Assembly (NCBI RefSeq): GCF_900129845.1
Contig: NZ_FQXB01000001.1
Span: 682,001-746,000 of the forward strand
Direction of reading: 5' to 3'
Origin: Cognatiyoonia sediminum
GTDB taxonomy: Bacteria; Pseudomonadota; Alphaproteobacteria; Rhodobacterales; Rhodobacteraceae
Length of the DNA stretch: 64,000 bases
Part shown: positions 12,987-22,674 of the stretch, one piece after another
Position numbering within the stretch: the first letter of the stretch is position 1
How the letters are laid out: each line of letters starts with the position of its first letter
Program-made: the position numbers and the translations under genes
The notes under the pieces: generated by a model
The model's database searches: none
What the model was told of the DNA's origin: nothing
What the model saw: only the letters and a program-made list of their open reading frames with translations

Positions 12987-13973
12987 CTAATGAGCAGCCT
13001 CCCAAAGCACTCCGTCCAAAGCAATCCCTAATGGCTCACGTGAACACGCGTTGAAGTTTACGCTGACGGCATATCCGTTGTCGTAATAGGCGAAATATGA
13101 CCCCTGATCGGGTGCGCGGGTACCGCATAGCGCGCCGAAGTGCCAAAAGATGTTATGCGGCGAACGAAGACGGAAGTATGTACCAACTCCGTAGTACCAT
13201 CCCCGCTCTGGGTTGCGGTAGTTTGGCAAGCGCAAGAGGTTCGGAGCGATATCGCCAGCTGGATCGTAGGCGGACATGACGAAGCTCAAATAGTCTTCGG
13301 CAGATGCTGACCACCCTCCAAAGGCGGCAAGACCGATCCAATCGTCATCAAACTTTGCGGTTTCACCTGTGCCGTCGGGAAAGACTCTTGATGCGCAGGT
13401 GGCGACATTGTCGGTTTCCGTCAGCGCTTCCAGCAAAGCTCCAAGAAGTGCATATGACCCATTATTATAGAAATGGGTGCCGTTCCGACCCTGCAGCCCG
13501 CGCGATTGAAGCGCTTGCTTGGATAGTCCGATGTTGCGTGTATCACCGTAGCGATAGCTTCGATTGAAATCGCCTTGCGTCAGGTCTGGCTCCAAACCAG
13601 CCGTCATCGTCATCAATTGACCAAGCGTTGCGTCGGAAAGTGTGTTGGGTATCTAAATATTAACTTTAGAGAATTCACCCTGCAGATCTGCTAGCGTAGT
13701 CTCGAAACTGTAATTCGTTTCGGCGAGCACATCTGACAAGCAGACAGCGGTGATCGCTTTCGAAAGAGACATGATCGGGTAGCCAACATCGCTTTGCCGA
13801 TTGATCCCGTCGGTTGCTATGATCTCTCCGGATTTGCCAACTGCGATAGATGTTTCAGTGATCCCGTATTCATCCGCCCATGCGCGCCAACTGTCCAAAA
13901 TTGCATCTGACGTCTCATCAGCGATTGCAGGCGCTGCGAAAGCGATAGAAATGGCAAGAAGTGCATGCCTCAT
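12987..13973 (-). pseudogene. Serine hydrolase (class C beta-lactamase-like fold), broken by in-frame TAG
   Basis: Read on the minus strand, 13973-12987 is one continuous frame of 328 codons plus stop, interrupted only by a TAG at 13653-13655 (codon 107). Sequence before and after fits one protein: signal peptide 1-18 (ending PAIAD), the S-x-x-K motif MSLSKAITA near residue 70, then after the stop IPNTLSDATLGQLMTMTAG, a Y-x-N motif (FYNNGSYALLG) and an HFG triad-like motif. These are the marks of the beta-lactamase/D-aminopeptidase serine hydrolase family. The stop separates the catalytic Ser from the Tyr and His motifs, so the product should be inactive unless TAG is read through or is a sequence error. 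Confidence 0.82.
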
Positions 13974-14106
13974 AACAAAAATCCTTAAATCGAATATCGC
14001 TGATCATTATGCGACAAGGCGATTTTGGCAACAACTTAGCCCAAATCGACCAACGGCTTGGCTTTGATGGCTAGCAGCTTTTGAAAAGAAAGCGTAACCA
14101 GCCTGC

Positions 14107-14970
14107 ATGATCTATTCGTCTGCTTCTGATTGGCGCAACGCCCCGCAAAAACGCGTCCTTGTGTTCGCGATGTCCGGTCTTGGGAAAACCCATATCTCTA
14201 AGATGCTGCGCGACAATGGTGATTGGTTCCACTACTCCATCGATTACCGCATTGGCACGCGCTATATGGGTGAACGGATTGCCGATAATGCCAAACGTGA
14301 GGCGATGAAGGTCCCATTTCTCCGCGATCTGCTGAAATCTAACTCGATCTATATCGGCTCAAATATTTCCTTCGACGATCTTAAGCCGATGTCGTCCTAC
14401 CTTGGAAAGCCGGGCGATCCCGACAAGGGCGGGCTCTTGTGGGATGAATACACGCGCCGTCAGGATCAATTCCAAGCGTCTGAGATTGCAGCCCTTCATG
14501 ACACCGGCCATTTCATTGATCGCGCAAACGATTTGTATGGCTATCCGCATTTCATCTGCGATACAGGCGGATCGATCTGTGAATGGGTTGACGTGAATAA
14601 CCCCGATGACCCGATCATGGCGGATCTGTCCGAAAAGACCTTAATGATTTGGATTGAGGGTACTGAGGAACACACAGAAGAGTTGATCCGTCGTTTCGAC
14701 AAAGAGCCAAAGCCAATGTCATACGACCCAACATTCCTTTTAGAGTGTTGGACACGCTATTTAGACGAGCATGGCGTTGCCCCTGAAAAGGTTGATCCGG
14801 ATCATTTCATCCGTTGGACCTATGCGTCCGCTTTGGCCCATAGACAGCCGCGTTATAAAGCGATGGCCGATCGGTGGGGCTTAACCATAACAGCGGCGAA
14901 GATCACAACAGTGCGATCAGCTGACGATTTCATCGACGTTGTCGCCGAAGTGCTTGAGATGCGTGGCTGA
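14107..14970 (+). CDS. P-loop protein of unknown function upstream of metA
   Basis: A 287-residue soluble protein. Residues 17-28 ([12 protein letters not shown]) form a Walker A-like loop in which the first Gly is replaced by Ala, followed by ISKMLRDNG. The rest has no domain that I recognise; it contains a [21 protein letters not shown] segment and is rich in aromatic residues. Nucleotide binding (kinase- or ATPase-like) is likely, but no function can be named. It lies 41 bp before metA in the same direction, so it may share its transcript. Confidence 0.75.
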   Translation: MIYSSASDWRNAPQKRVLVFAMSGLGKTHISKMLRDNGDWFHYSIDYRIGTRYMGERIADNAKREAMKVPFLRDLLKSNSIYIGSNISFDDLKPMSSYLGKPGDPDKGGLLWDEYTRRQDQFQASEIAALHDTGHFIDRANDLYGYPHFICDTGGSICEWVDVNNPDDPIMADLSEKTLMIWIEGTEEHTEELIRRFDKEPKPMSYDPTFLLECWTRYLDEHGVAPEKVDPDHFIRWTYASALAHRQPRYKAMADRWGLTITAAKITTVRSADDFIDVVAEVLEMRG

Positions 14971-15011
14971 GCCACCTATCTCTTGACCTCCAACCAAACT
15001 GGATAAAACCA

Positions 15012-15926
15012 ATGCCTATCAAACTCCCAAGTGCCCTTCCCGCCTTTGACGTGCTGTCGCGCGAAGGTGTGATGGTGATGGGAGAGGATACAGCATCACG
15101 TCAAGATATCCGCCCGTTGCGGATTGCCTTGCTGAACCTGATGCCCAAGAAGATCGACACCGAAAACCAGTTTGCTCGTTTGATCGGTGCGACGCCGCTG
15201 CAGATCGAACTGACCTTGCTGCGGATGTCAGAGCACAAAACCAAGAACACTGCCGCCGCGCATATGGCTGAGTTTTATCAGCCGTTTCAGGACGTAAAAG
15301 ATCAGAAGTTCGACGGTTTGATCATCACGGGTGCCCCGATTGAACATTTAGAGTTCACCGATGTGACCTACTGGGACGAACTTCGCGAAGTCATGGAGTG
15401 GACCCAGACCAACGTGCATTCAACCTTTGGTGTCTGCTGGGGTGGGATGGCGATGATCAATTACTTCCATGGCGTGAAAAAGCATATGCTGGAGGCAAAA
15501 GCGTTTGGTTGCTTTCGTCATGTGAACACTGCACCCAATTCGCCTTATTTGCGCGGTTTTTCCGACGATTGCGTTATTCCGGTGAGCCGCTGGACTGAGA
15601 TGAAACAGGATGAGATTGATGCCGCTGGTTTGCAAACCTTGCTGACAAGCGACGAGGTGGGCCCCGCGCTCGTCGAAGATAAAGATCATTGTGCGCTCTA
15701 TATTTTCAACCATTTCGAATATGACAGCGGTACGTTGAAGGGCGAATATGATCGGGATATCGCGAATGGGACACCGATAAATGTTCCCGTGAACTATTAC
15801 CCTGAAAATGACCCAGCGGAACAACCGATGAACCGGTGGCGGAGCCACGCGCACCTCCTATATGGTAATTGGATTAACGAGATTTATCAGTCGACACATT
15901 ACAACATCGATGAGATTGGCACGTAG
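15012..15926 (+). CDS. metA: Homoserine O-acyltransferase MetA, predicted acetyl-CoA type
   Basis: A 304-residue enzyme committing homoserine to methionine synthesis. The nucleophile is Cys142 (FGVCWGG), with later His and Glu residues in the HFEYD segment. Residue 111 is Glu (GAPIEHLEF); in characterised MetA enzymes Glu111 gives acetyl-CoA and Gly111 succinyl-CoA specificity, so O-acetylhomoserine is the predicted product. Length and start ([15 protein letters not shown]) are normal. No SAM riboswitch is recognisable in the short leader. The last 17 bp overlap the next gene. Confidence 0.96.
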   Translation: MPIKLPSALPAFDVLSREGVMVMGEDTASRQDIRPLRIALLNLMPKKIDTENQFARLIGATPLQIELTLLRMSEHKTKNTAAAHMAEFYQPFQDVKDQKFDGLIITGAPIEHLEFTDVTYWDELREVMEWTQTNVHSTFGVCWGGMAMINYFHGVKKHMLEAKAFGCFRHVNTAPNSPYLRGFSDDCVIPVSRWTEMKQDEIDAAGLQTLLTSDEVGPALVEDKDHCALYIFNHFEYDSGTLKGEYDRDIANGTPINVPVNYYPENDPAEQPMNRWRSHAHLLYGNWINEIYQSTHYNIDEIGT

Positions 15927-16908
15927 AACATTTACCATAGCCGCTGCAGCCATCGCAGCAGGAGCCGCCTTTACCGCGGTGAGAGGCAATGCACGCGTAC
16001 AATCCGCTGAAACTCAGTTCCCGCCCATCGGTGAATTTGTGGGAGTTGACGGACGACGTATTCACTACGTTCAGGAAGGTGCTGGGCCTGATTTGGTGCT
16101 GTTGCATGGTGCCGGCGGTAACGTGCGTGAATTCACCTTTGATCTTGTCGGCCGGCTGTCCGATCAGTTTCGCGTCACGGTCTTTGATCGTCCGGGTATG
16201 GGGTATTCGGACCGTGTTCCGGGCTTAGACAACAAGGCATTTGCGACCGAGGGCGATAGCCCGGTTGCACAGGCTGAAATGTTGCGCAAAGCATCTGAAA
16301 TTCTGGGTCTCGAGGCCCCCATCGTTGCGGGTCACAGCTTTGGCGGCATCGTATCGATGGCTTGGGCCAACCTAGCGCTGGATAGTGAAAGCCCAGCCAA
16401 CCCTTCTGCTATTGTCTCGCTTGCGGGTGTGCTCATGCCTTGGCCCGGTGAGTTGGGCCAATATTACCGCGTGAATGGCAGTGCGCTCGGCGGTGTCACC
16501 ACAATTCCTATCATTTCCGCATTTGCCTCTGATCAGCGTATTTCGGATGCAATCGACGGGATATTCAAGCCTCAGCCCGTGCCGGAGGGGTATGCGGATT
16601 ACGTAGGCGGTGCCCTTACACTTCGACCGTCGCAGTTCCGTGCAAATGTACGACAAGTGAACACACTTCGCCCGCATGTGGTTGAAATGTCCAAACGGTA
16701 TCCTGAGTTGGAGTTACCGATTGAGATCGTGCATGGAACGCTTGATGCAACTGTGCCGATCAACGTGCATCCTTATGAGCTTCGCAAAATCGTCGCTTCT
16801 GCAAATTTGACTGAATTGCAAGGGGTTGGGCACATGCCGCACCATGCAGACCCAGATGCAACGGTCGCTGCAATTGAACGTGCGGCAATGCGGGCCGGAT
16901 TGCGCTAG
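15910..16908 (+). CDS. Membrane-anchored or exported alpha/beta hydrolase
   Basis: A 332-residue alpha/beta hydrolase. The start at ATG 15910 lies inside the end of metA (17 bp overlap) and gives an N-terminus [20 protein letters not shown]: a twin-Arg pair followed by a hydrophobic stretch, so export or anchoring is likely. The fold is shown by the oxyanion HGAGG motif, the nucleophile elbow GHSFGG and a C-terminal GHMPHH with the catalytic His. The substrate is unknown. Overlap suggests co-translation with metA, but no functional link is obvious. Confidence 0.85.
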   Translation: MRLARRTFTIAAAAIAAGAAFTAVRGNARVQSAETQFPPIGEFVGVDGRRIHYVQEGAGPDLVLLHGAGGNVREFTFDLVGRLSDQFRVTVFDRPGMGYSDRVPGLDNKAFATEGDSPVAQAEMLRKASEILGLEAPIVAGHSFGGIVSMAWANLALDSESPANPSAIVSLAGVLMPWPGELGQYYRVNGSALGGVTTIPIISAFASDQRISDAIDGIFKPQPVPEGYADYVGGALTLRPSQFRANVRQVNTLRPHVVEMSKRYPELELPIEIVHGTLDATVPINVHPYELRKIVASANLTELQGVGHMPHHADPDATVAAIERAAMRAGLR

Positions 16909-16949
16909 GCCGCGCCAAACCCCATATTAAAGCGAAGTCAGGAGGCGTC

Positions 16950-17819
16950 ATGGACAAACCATTTGATGGCGGAATCAGCCGCTTTTTCAACGAATCCGCA
17001 CCAGCCGAGTTGCGCGAGGCAATTGAGACTGCGAAGAAAGGCGACATTCTTAACCCTGATTACCCCTATGATGAGCGTTGGGGTCGGAAAGAGTACGAAG
17101 TTTCTTTGGCCAACTTGCAGATCGAATTGGTAAAGCTTCAGGCTTCAGTCAGGGAACGCGGAGACCGGATCGTGGTTGTCTTTGAAGGACGGGATGCCGC
17201 CGGAAAAGGAGGCGCAATCAAAAGGTTCCGCGAGAATCTTAATCCTCGTCAAGCGCGTGTGGTTGCTTTATCCAAGCCCACTGATCGTCAATCGACCCAA
17301 TGGTACTTCCAACGCTACATTAAACATCTCCCCTCAGCGGGCGAGATCGTCTTCTTTGACCGCAGTTGGTACAATCGCGGCGTCGTCGAACATGTGTTTG
17401 AGTTTTGCACACTGGATCAACGTGCCCATTGGTTCAATCAGGTGTCGGACTTTGAAAACCTGCTAACGGATGACGGCATACAGCTCTTTAAGATCTGGCT
17501 CAACGTGGGGCGTGCGACGCAACTTCAACGCTTTTTGGAACGTGAAACAGACCCGCTAAAGCATTGGAAACTTAGTTGGATCGACGTTGAGGGCTTGAAT
17601 AGATGGGACGCTTACACAGATGCGATCCGTGAAACACTTGATCGCTCTCACAGCACACATGCGCCTTGGACAATCGTTCGCTCCGATGACAAGCGACGCG
17701 CCCGCGTGAATGCCATACGAAGTGTTTTGAGCGCTGTTGACTATGACCTCAAAGACAAAAAGGCCATTGGAGACATTGATCCCTTGGTAGCGGGCGGACC
17801 GGACATCTGGGATGCCTAA
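16950..17819 (+). CDS. ppk2: Polyphosphate kinase 2
   Basis: A 289-residue PPK2 that transfers phosphate between polyphosphate and nucleotides, typically making GTP or ATP from NDP. Walker A-like [10 protein letters not shown] is at about 79-88 and Walker B-like [10 protein letters not shown] at about 135-144. The single-domain length of about 290 residues fits class I. An AGGAGG-like site precedes the ATG. Its last 8 bp overlap a TetR-family regulator gene, which suggests joint transcription. Confidence 0.95.
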   Translation: MDKPFDGGISRFFNESAPAELREAIETAKKGDILNPDYPYDERWGRKEYEVSLANLQIELVKLQASVRERGDRIVVVFEGRDAAGKGGAIKRFRENLNPRQARVVALSKPTDRQSTQWYFQRYIKHLPSAGEIVFFDRSWYNRGVVEHVFEFCTLDQRAHWFNQVSDFENLLTDDGIQLFKIWLNVGRATQLQRFLERETDPLKHWKLSWIDVEGLNRWDAYTDAIRETLDRSHSTHAPWTIVRSDDKRRARVNAIRSVLSAVDYDLKDKKAIGDIDPLVAGGPDIWDA

Positions 17820-18429
17820 ACGCGGCTATCATCACGGAAATCTGCGCGAAGCGCTGGTCGAGGCTTGTCTCAAACTGATCGAGGCAAAAGGTCCTACTGG
17901 CTTCACTTTGTCCGAAGCCTCTCGCGAGGCCGGTGTAACACCGGCTGCAGTCTATAGACACTTTGAAGGCCGTGAAGACCTCATCGCTGAGGCCGCGCGT
18001 CAAGGTTACGAGATTTTTGCCGATCTAATGGAGTATGCTTATTCAAAGGGTCAACCGTCGGCCTTGGCTGCGTTTGAGGCGACGGGACGCGCTTATCTGG
18101 CGTTTGCCCAAAAATACCCAGGCCACTACATCGCCATGTTTGAGTCGGGCATTTCCATTAACCGGACGCCAGAGTTGAATGCAGTCGCGACCAGAGCTTT
18201 GGGCGTGTTGGAGAAAGCGGCAATTGACCTGAGCCAGCATATTCCGGAAGAAAAGCGCCCGCCCCCTCAGATGTTCTCTGCCCATATCTGGGCGATGAGC
18301 CACGGGGTCGTCGAACTTTTTGCTCGCGGGTCGCCGGGGACAAAAAGCCCCTACCCGCCAGAAGATTTGTTAGAGACCGGCATCGGAGTGTATCTTCGTG
18401 GCCTCGGTTTGGTTGCACCCGATAAATAG
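17812..18429 (+). CDS. TetR-family regulator (WHG-domain type)
   Basis: A 205-residue one-component regulator. The N-terminal helix-turn-helix reads [16 protein letters not shown], then [20 protein letters not shown] at about 45-65; the C-terminal ligand domain carries the [14 protein letters not shown] segment of the WHG type. It overlaps ppk2 by 8 bp and probably shares its transcript; whether it regulates ppk2 is not shown. The ligand is unknown. Confidence 0.9.
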   Translation: MPKRGYHHGNLREALVEACLKLIEAKGPTGFTLSEASREAGVTPAAVYRHFEGREDLIAEAARQGYEIFADLMEYAYSKGQPSALAAFEATGRAYLAFAQKYPGHYIAMFESGISINRTPELNAVATRALGVLEKAAIDLSQHIPEEKRPPPQMFSAHIWAMSHGVVELFARGSPGTKSPYPPEDLLETGIGVYLRGLGLVAPDK

Positions 18430-18502
18430 GCATATTCCGCTTAATGGTTGCTTGCTAAACAGCCCATTAGGTTGATTCTGAAAATTCTTAGGATGGTGCG
18501 GT

Positions 18503-19018
18503 ATGGAAGGTTGGTTGGCAGGTGTATTTGCCGTGTTCGGCTTCACCGACATGTATCTCAACGATTGCCAAACAAGCTGCCTTGCCTATTCCGAAGATCA
18601 AGCGCGCTGGCATGTGCAATTGGGTGGAACAGAATTCAACAACCGCTGGATCGGCGAAGAAATCCTGATCGGTTATGACTTTGGCCGAAAGTACGGCCCT
18701 TTCCAACCTATTGCTTCAGCGTCTGTAACTGATACCGGTGACGCTTGGGTCGGCGCCGGCTTGAAATGGACGAGCGAGCACCTGTTGGACGCGCCGATCT
18801 ATTTCGAAACCTACGCCATGCCTGGCCTCTATGCCGCTGGTGACGGCCCCGATATTGGCGGCTTCATTCAATTTCGAGGCTCCATCGGGTTTGGTTATGA
18901 GTTTCACAACGGCGTCCGCGCTGTCGTGGCCTATGACCACCGTTCCAACGCTCACATTTGGGAAACCAATCCCGGGTTAGAGACCCTCCACCTTCGGCTC
19001 TCGGTCCCAATCCGGTAG
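18503..19018 (+). CDS. PagL-like lipid A 3-O-deacylase / acyloxyacyl hydrolase
   Basis: A 171-residue protein with alternating beta-strands. Its C-terminal motif has His146, Ser148 and Glu160 (YDHRSNAHIW, then NPGLE): the same His-x-Ser and +14 Glu spacing as the catalytic His126, Ser128 and Glu140 of Pseudomonas PagL, an outer-membrane enzyme removing the 3-O-acyl chain of lipid A. The N-terminus is short and weakly hydrophobic with no clear signal peptidase site, which is odd for a beta-barrel; a start upstream is not supported by the sequence. The gene stands alone after the TetR gene. Confidence 0.78.
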   Translation: MEGWLAGVFAVFGFTDMYLNDCQTSCLAYSEDQARWHVQLGGTEFNNRWIGEEILIGYDFGRKYGPFQPIASASVTDTGDAWVGAGLKWTSEHLLDAPIYFETYAMPGLYAAGDGPDIGGFIQFRGSIGFGYEFHNGVRAVVAYDHRSNAHIWETNPGLETLHLRLSVPIR

Positions 19019-19020
19019 GC

Positions 19021-19773
19021 TTACGCGTCAAGACCTTCCAGGGCTGATTGGAAAAGCTTCGCGTTTTCTACGATTAAGTCACTGTCTTTGCCGCCGATTA
19101 GCAGCCAACTATGCGACCCCGTATCAAACGATGCGCTCCGCATCTTTGACATGGAGCCGACGCCGATTTCGGATACAGCCGTTCCGCTGTCCCTCGGCAG
19201 TCCGCAGAGCGCGACAGGAATGCCGTTATCCGTACGAAAGACGATCTGTGCCAATGGAACCCCGTCGACTTGCAAGACTTGCGTTCGCACATGGGTCAAT
19301 CCATTTGCCAGCTCTGGAACGGTTTCCAATCCAGCAAGGCCGATTTCTTGCCCTGCCACGGTCGTTTGCTCTGCCAACTCCTCTGACGAAAACTGAGTCG
19401 CTGAGACGGTGCTCTCACCATATAGAGCTTGATAATTCGCAACCTGAACACGCCAATCTGCGGCATCAGGTGAAGGCGGCATGAGAGCCGTTGCAACAAC
19501 TGCGCCTAACACGGCCGCAGCGACCAAAGGTAAGAACCTTGCCAATGAACCTGCACGTGCCTCGGGATCGATAGCGGGCAAATCCACAGCGCTTTCTGCC
19601 GGGCCTTTCAAACGTGAAAATGCATCGCTTACCGGCGCGCTCAAAGGATCAAGTCTCATCAAACGATCCTCAAGATCGCTATCTTCCGCTAATTCCGTTT
19701 CGATTGACGCTGCAAGCTCTTCCGATGCCGTGCCATCAAGGAATGCGATCAGATCTTCATCGGTATAGGTCAT
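19021..19773 (-). CDS. Membrane-anchored anti-sigma factor
   Basis: A 250-residue protein: an acidic N-terminal domain (MTYTDEDLIAFLDGTASEEL) typical of anti-sigma factors, one transmembrane helix at about 85-107 (LPLVAAAVLGAVVATAL) and a periplasmic sensor portion. The start at 19773 lies immediately after the sigma gene stop. It would sequester an ECF sigma factor at the membrane. The partner sigma gene next to it carries a nonsense codon, so this anti-sigma may have no functional local partner. Confidence 0.82.
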   Translation of the reverse strand: MTYTDEDLIAFLDGTASEELAASIETELAEDSDLEDRLMRLDPLSAPVSDAFSRLKGPAESAVDLPAIDPEARAGSLARFLPLVAAAVLGAVVATALMPPSPDAADWRVQVANYQALYGESTVSATQFSSEELAEQTTVAGQEIGLAGLETVPELANGLTHVRTQVLQVDGVPLAQIVFRTDNGIPVALCGLPRDSGTAVSEIGVGSMSKMRSASFDTGSHSWLLIGGKDSDLIVENAKLFQSALEGLDA

Positions 19774-19774
19774 C

Positions 19775-20302
19775 TCATCTTTTTCCCTGTTGAACAGTCC
19801 CATCGGACTGCAACCACTTTAATTTCTGCCGTGCAGCTGACAATCGGCTCATGATCGTCCCGATTGGGACGCTAAGTATCTGAGCTGCCTCCGAATATCG
19901 ATAGCCTTCGGCATAGACAAGAAAGACCGCCTCGCGTTGAGCTTCGGGGAGCAGCATCACCTGCGTAAACACTTCAGCAGCGAAAATATTCGTTTCGGCA
20001 TCGGGTGCGAGCGACGCAAGCGCCTCTTCCGAGACTGAGTCTATGTCTTGGGCCTTTCTGACCCGCTCGGCGCGAAGTTGGTTCAGCCAAATGGAACGAC
20101 AGATCGTGGCGCACCACGCTCTAAAGTTGCCACCACGCTCAAACTGCGTGCGTTTTTCAATCGCTCAAAGACAGGTCGCTTGCGTCAGGTCATCCGCGTC
20201 GGGTTGGTTACGCGTCAAGGCGATCGCAAAGCGCCAAATCGATGGAATTGCGTCTTCAAGTGCGCTGTTCAGCTCTGTTGGCGAGAAATATTTGTCAGCC
20301 AT
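19775..20302 (-). pseudogene. ECF RNA polymerase sigma factor, broken by in-frame TGA
   Basis: From ATG 20302 the minus strand encodes a 175-codon ECF sigma factor with one in-frame TGA at 20165-20167 (codon 46). Region 2 reads DQPDADDLTQATCL-like up to the stop (seen: PDADDLTQATCL) and continues in the same frame AIEKRTQFERGGNFRAW; region 4 has EAQREAVFLVYAEGYRYSEA and GTIMSRLSAARQKL. Relatives usually have Arg or a similar residue at the stop position, so CGA to TGA is the simplest explanation. The stop falls within region 2 and should destroy function unless read through. The anti-sigma gene follows, 1 bp after the stop, and is intact. Confidence 0.85.
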
Positions 20303-20388
20303 CGAATAAGTTCACGTCCTTGGGTGTTTCCATCTCATACAGCGCAACGCGTGCGCCCGGTTAAACAACAACAGGAAGGACCTAACAA

Positions 20389-20958
20389 ATGAATTTTAAG
20401 TCAACCATTGCTGCAGTCGCCCTAACCACTCTGCCAACATTCGCGGCGGCTTGGGATCTTGACCCCGCTGAGTCTGTCGTCTCATTCGGGTTGATCAAGA
20501 ACGATTTCATCGGAGAAGCCCATACGTTCTCTGGCCTCAGTGGAACGGTCGATAATGATGGCAACGTCGACGTCGCAATTGATCTAACGACCTTGGACAC
20601 CAATATAGACATCAGAAACGAGCGCATGGCTGAACATGTGTTCCGCGGCCTTGCGACAGCTGAAATATCCGCTGAGGTCGACTTGGACGAAATCAAAAAG
20701 CTCCGCCCAGGCGAGAGTACCCAGATGGAAATCGAAGCAACACTGAACCTGCTTGGAAATGATGTCGATGTTTATCTAGACGCCTACATTCTGCGCGTGG
20801 CACCCAATCGCGTGATGGTCAGCACAAATACGGCTGGTTATCTGTCTACTGAAGAGCTGGGCGTCGATGAAGGTGTTGATGTCCTGCAAGGGCTGGAGAA
20901 CCTTGATAGCATCACGCGGGTGACACCAATCACCTTGCACTTGATGTTTGAAAGGTAG
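20389..20958 (+). CDS. YceI-family periplasmic lipid-binding protein
   Basis: A 189-residue secreted protein: signal peptide 1-20 (ending FAAAW), then a YceI/lipocalin-like beta-barrel with WDLDPAESVVSFGLIKNDFIGE and the TTLDTNIDIRNERM motif. The family binds polyisoprenoid or amide-type lipids in the periplasm; the precise role is not known. It is divergent from the broken ECF sigma gene, 86 bp away, and could have been part of its regulon. A GGAAGG site precedes the ATG; a bidirectional terminator follows. Confidence 0.88.
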   Translation: MNFKSTIAAVALTTLPTFAAAWDLDPAESVVSFGLIKNDFIGEAHTFSGLSGTVDNDGNVDVAIDLTTLDTNIDIRNERMAEHVFRGLATAEISAEVDLDEIKKLRPGESTQMEIEATLNLLGNDVDVYLDAYILRVAPNRVMVSTNTAGYLSTEELGVDEGVDVLQGLENLDSITRVTPITLHLMFER

Positions 20959-20974
20959 CGCCCGCACAAACGAA

Positions 20975-20999
20975 AAGGGCGGCCTCAAGGACCGCCCTT
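20975..20999. terminator. Bidirectional terminator between YceI gene and rpsI
   Basis: Arms 20975-20982 (AAGGGCGG) and 20992-20999 (CCGCCCTT) form a perfect 8-bp stem around a nine-base loop. A-rich sequence before and pyrimidine-rich sequence after let it work for both convergent genes. Confidence 0.8.
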
Positions 21000-21020
21000 C
21001 CGTAACTCTTGCAAAGCAGA

Positions 21021-21518
21021 TTAACGCTTGGAGAACTGGAAACTCTTACGTGCTTTTGCTTTACCGTATTTCTTACGCTCAACAACGCGGCTGTCGCGTG
21101 TGAGAAAGCCAGCGGCTTTCAAAGATGGGCGCAAGGACGGATCGTAAAGCTGCAGCGCTTTAGAGATACCGTGCTTCACCGCACCAGCCTGACCAGACAA
21201 ACCGCCGCCTTTGACAGTTGCCATAACGTCGAACTGGTCGACAACGCCGGCAACTTGGAATGGCTGGCGCAGGATCATCTGCAAAACTGGACGAGCAAAA
21301 TAAACAGGCATGTCTTTGCCGTTCACAGTGACCTTGCCGGAACCTGGCTTGATCCAAACACGAGCAATCGCGTCTTTCCGCTTACCGGTCGCATAAGAAC
21401 GACCGAGTCCGTCGCGAACTGGTTCGCGGTTGATGACAGTTTCGACCACTGCTTCAGGTGCTTCGACACCCTCAGCGACCTGGCCCAGCTCTTCGAGTGA
21501 GTTGACTTGATCGGCCAT
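21021..21518 (-). CDS. rpsI: 30S ribosomal protein S9
   Basis: A 165-residue S9 with an N-terminal extension of about 35 residues usual in alphaproteobacteria, then [17 protein letters not shown] and the C-terminal [17 protein letters not shown] tail that reaches the ribosomal P site. Its ATG shares one base with the rplM stop (TAATG), the conserved rplM-rpsI coupling. Confidence 0.98.
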   Translation of the reverse strand: MADQVNSLEELGQVAEGVEAPEAVVETVINREPVRDGLGRSYATGKRKDAIARVWIKPGSGKVTVNGKDMPVYFARPVLQMILRQPFQVAGVVDQFDVMATVKGGGLSGQAGAVKHGISKALQLYDPSLRPSLKAAGFLTRDSRVVERKKYGKAKARKSFQFSKR

Positions 21519-21979
21519 TATGCAGTCCTCGTATTCTTTTTGTTCATGGAAGCAACGTCCAGAACTTCAGGCTTCTGCGCGTCCATGCCATGTTCGGCAC
21601 CAGCGAAAACGCGAAGGTGTGTCATTTGCTGGCGGGACAGCTTGCCGCCGGGCAGCATACGCTGAACAGCTTTCATAACTACGCGCTCTGGGTGATCTCC
21701 TTCGAGGATCTCAGCCTTAGTGCGGGACTTGATGCCGCCTGGGTGGCCCGTGTGCCAGTAGTAACGCTCATCACGCTTGTTGCCGGTCATCTGGACCTTC
21801 TCAGCGTTGATGACGATGATGTTGTCGCCCATATCCATATGTGGTGTGAAGGACGGCTTGTGCTTGCCGCGCAAGCGCATCGCGATGATCGAAGCAAGAC
21901 GGCCCAGAACGATGCCTTCGGCGTCGATCACGTACCATTTCTTGTCGATATCCGCGGGAGTAGCGGTAAAGGTTTTCAT
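21518..21979 (-). CDS. rplM: 50S ribosomal protein L13
   Basis: A 153-residue L13 ([44 protein letters not shown]-like segment seen as [13 protein letters not shown]). The start at 21979 matches the family; the frame is open 13 codons upstream without conservation. First gene of the rplM-rpsI operon, with a 380-bp non-coding region upstream. Confidence 0.98.
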   Translation of the reverse strand: MKTFTATPADIDKKWYVIDAEGIVLGRLASIIAMRLRGKHKPSFTPHMDMGDNIIVINAEKVQMTGNKRDERYYWHTGHPGGIKSRTKAEILEGDHPERVVMKAVQRMLPGGKLSRQQMTHLRVFAGAEHGMDAQKPEVLDVASMNKKNTRTA

Positions 21980-22362
21980 ATCGGTCTCGAGTGTTGAGGG
22001 GCGCGTACGCCCTGTCATTCAGATTGAGGCGTTATATAGCTGCGGAATTACCAGTCAACAGCGTTCTCCCATGAAATTCTGTGCAAAAACAGAGCATTGT
22101 AAATTAGGTATTATTTTACCCCATAAATTTCGGGTAAATTTGGTCGAAGCAACAGCGTTAATAGAACAATTGGTCGCCAAATCGAAGTTAGTGGTAAAAA
22201 TTACAAACGCTTTGCAATAATCAATTGAGTTCTCGGCCCTTCTTGCACAACTATAAGTCTACATGTCAGATTCATTTTAGCTCTATGCGCATTTCATTTT
22301 GCGTATATCTATTTCACTGCTCGCGAAGCGCATCAATAGTTCTGAGCAAAGGGAGAAAATCT
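21980..22362. promoter_or_regulatory. Divergent promoter region of rplM-rpsI and the DUF883 gene
   Basis: No coding sequence is supported here. The stretch is clearly more AT-rich than its neighbours. It contains an inverted repeat TTACCC (22116-22121) / GGGTAA (22132-22137), either an operator or a leader hairpin for the leftward ribosomal operon. Immediately before the DUF883 gene is AAAGGGAGAAAATCT, a clear ribosome binding site. Confidence 0.5.
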
Positions 22363-22674
22363 ATGACCGAAGCAACCGAGGGCACCGGCCGCAATGATGT
22401 TGAACGTCAGTTTCAAGTCGTCAGAGATGATATCGTCGAACTGAGCCGACTTTTACGCGAGATTGGCGAAACAAAAGCCGTGGCGCAGCGCGATGCAGCT
22501 ATTGCCGAAGCGGAAACAGTTCTAAACCGTTCGAAGGAAATCCTCGAAGAGGGCCGAGAACGCGCCCGTCAGTCCACACAATCCATCGAAGACCAGATTA
22601 AAGAGAAACCCCTTCAAGCGGCGGCCGTCGCGCTTGGAGTTGGCTTCCTCGTTGGTCTGATAACGCGGCGATGA
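22363..22674 (+). CDS. DUF883 (ElaB/YqjD-like) membrane-anchored protein
   Basis: A 103-residue protein: a charged, probably coiled-coil region (about 10-75, many Glu, Arg and Ala) and a C-terminal hydrophobic helix LQAAAVALGVGFLVGLITRR. This is the layout of ElaB/YqjD proteins that tether ribosomes or respond to stress at the inner membrane. The ATG at 22363 follows GGGAG. It overlaps the next gene by 4 bp (ATGA), as in the common DUF883 plus holin-like pair. Confidence 0.85.
   Translation: MTEATEGTGRNDVERQFQVVRDDIVELSRLLREIGETKAVAQRDAAIAEAETVLNRSKEILEEGRERARQSTQSIEDQIKEKPLQAAAVALGVGFLVGLITRR

Noticed and set aside
14010-15011. Possible SAM-II riboswitch before metA or before the P-loop gene
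   Set aside because: The leader before metA is only 41 bp, and the region before 14107 lacks the conserved GCUAAA end and pseudoknot pairing.
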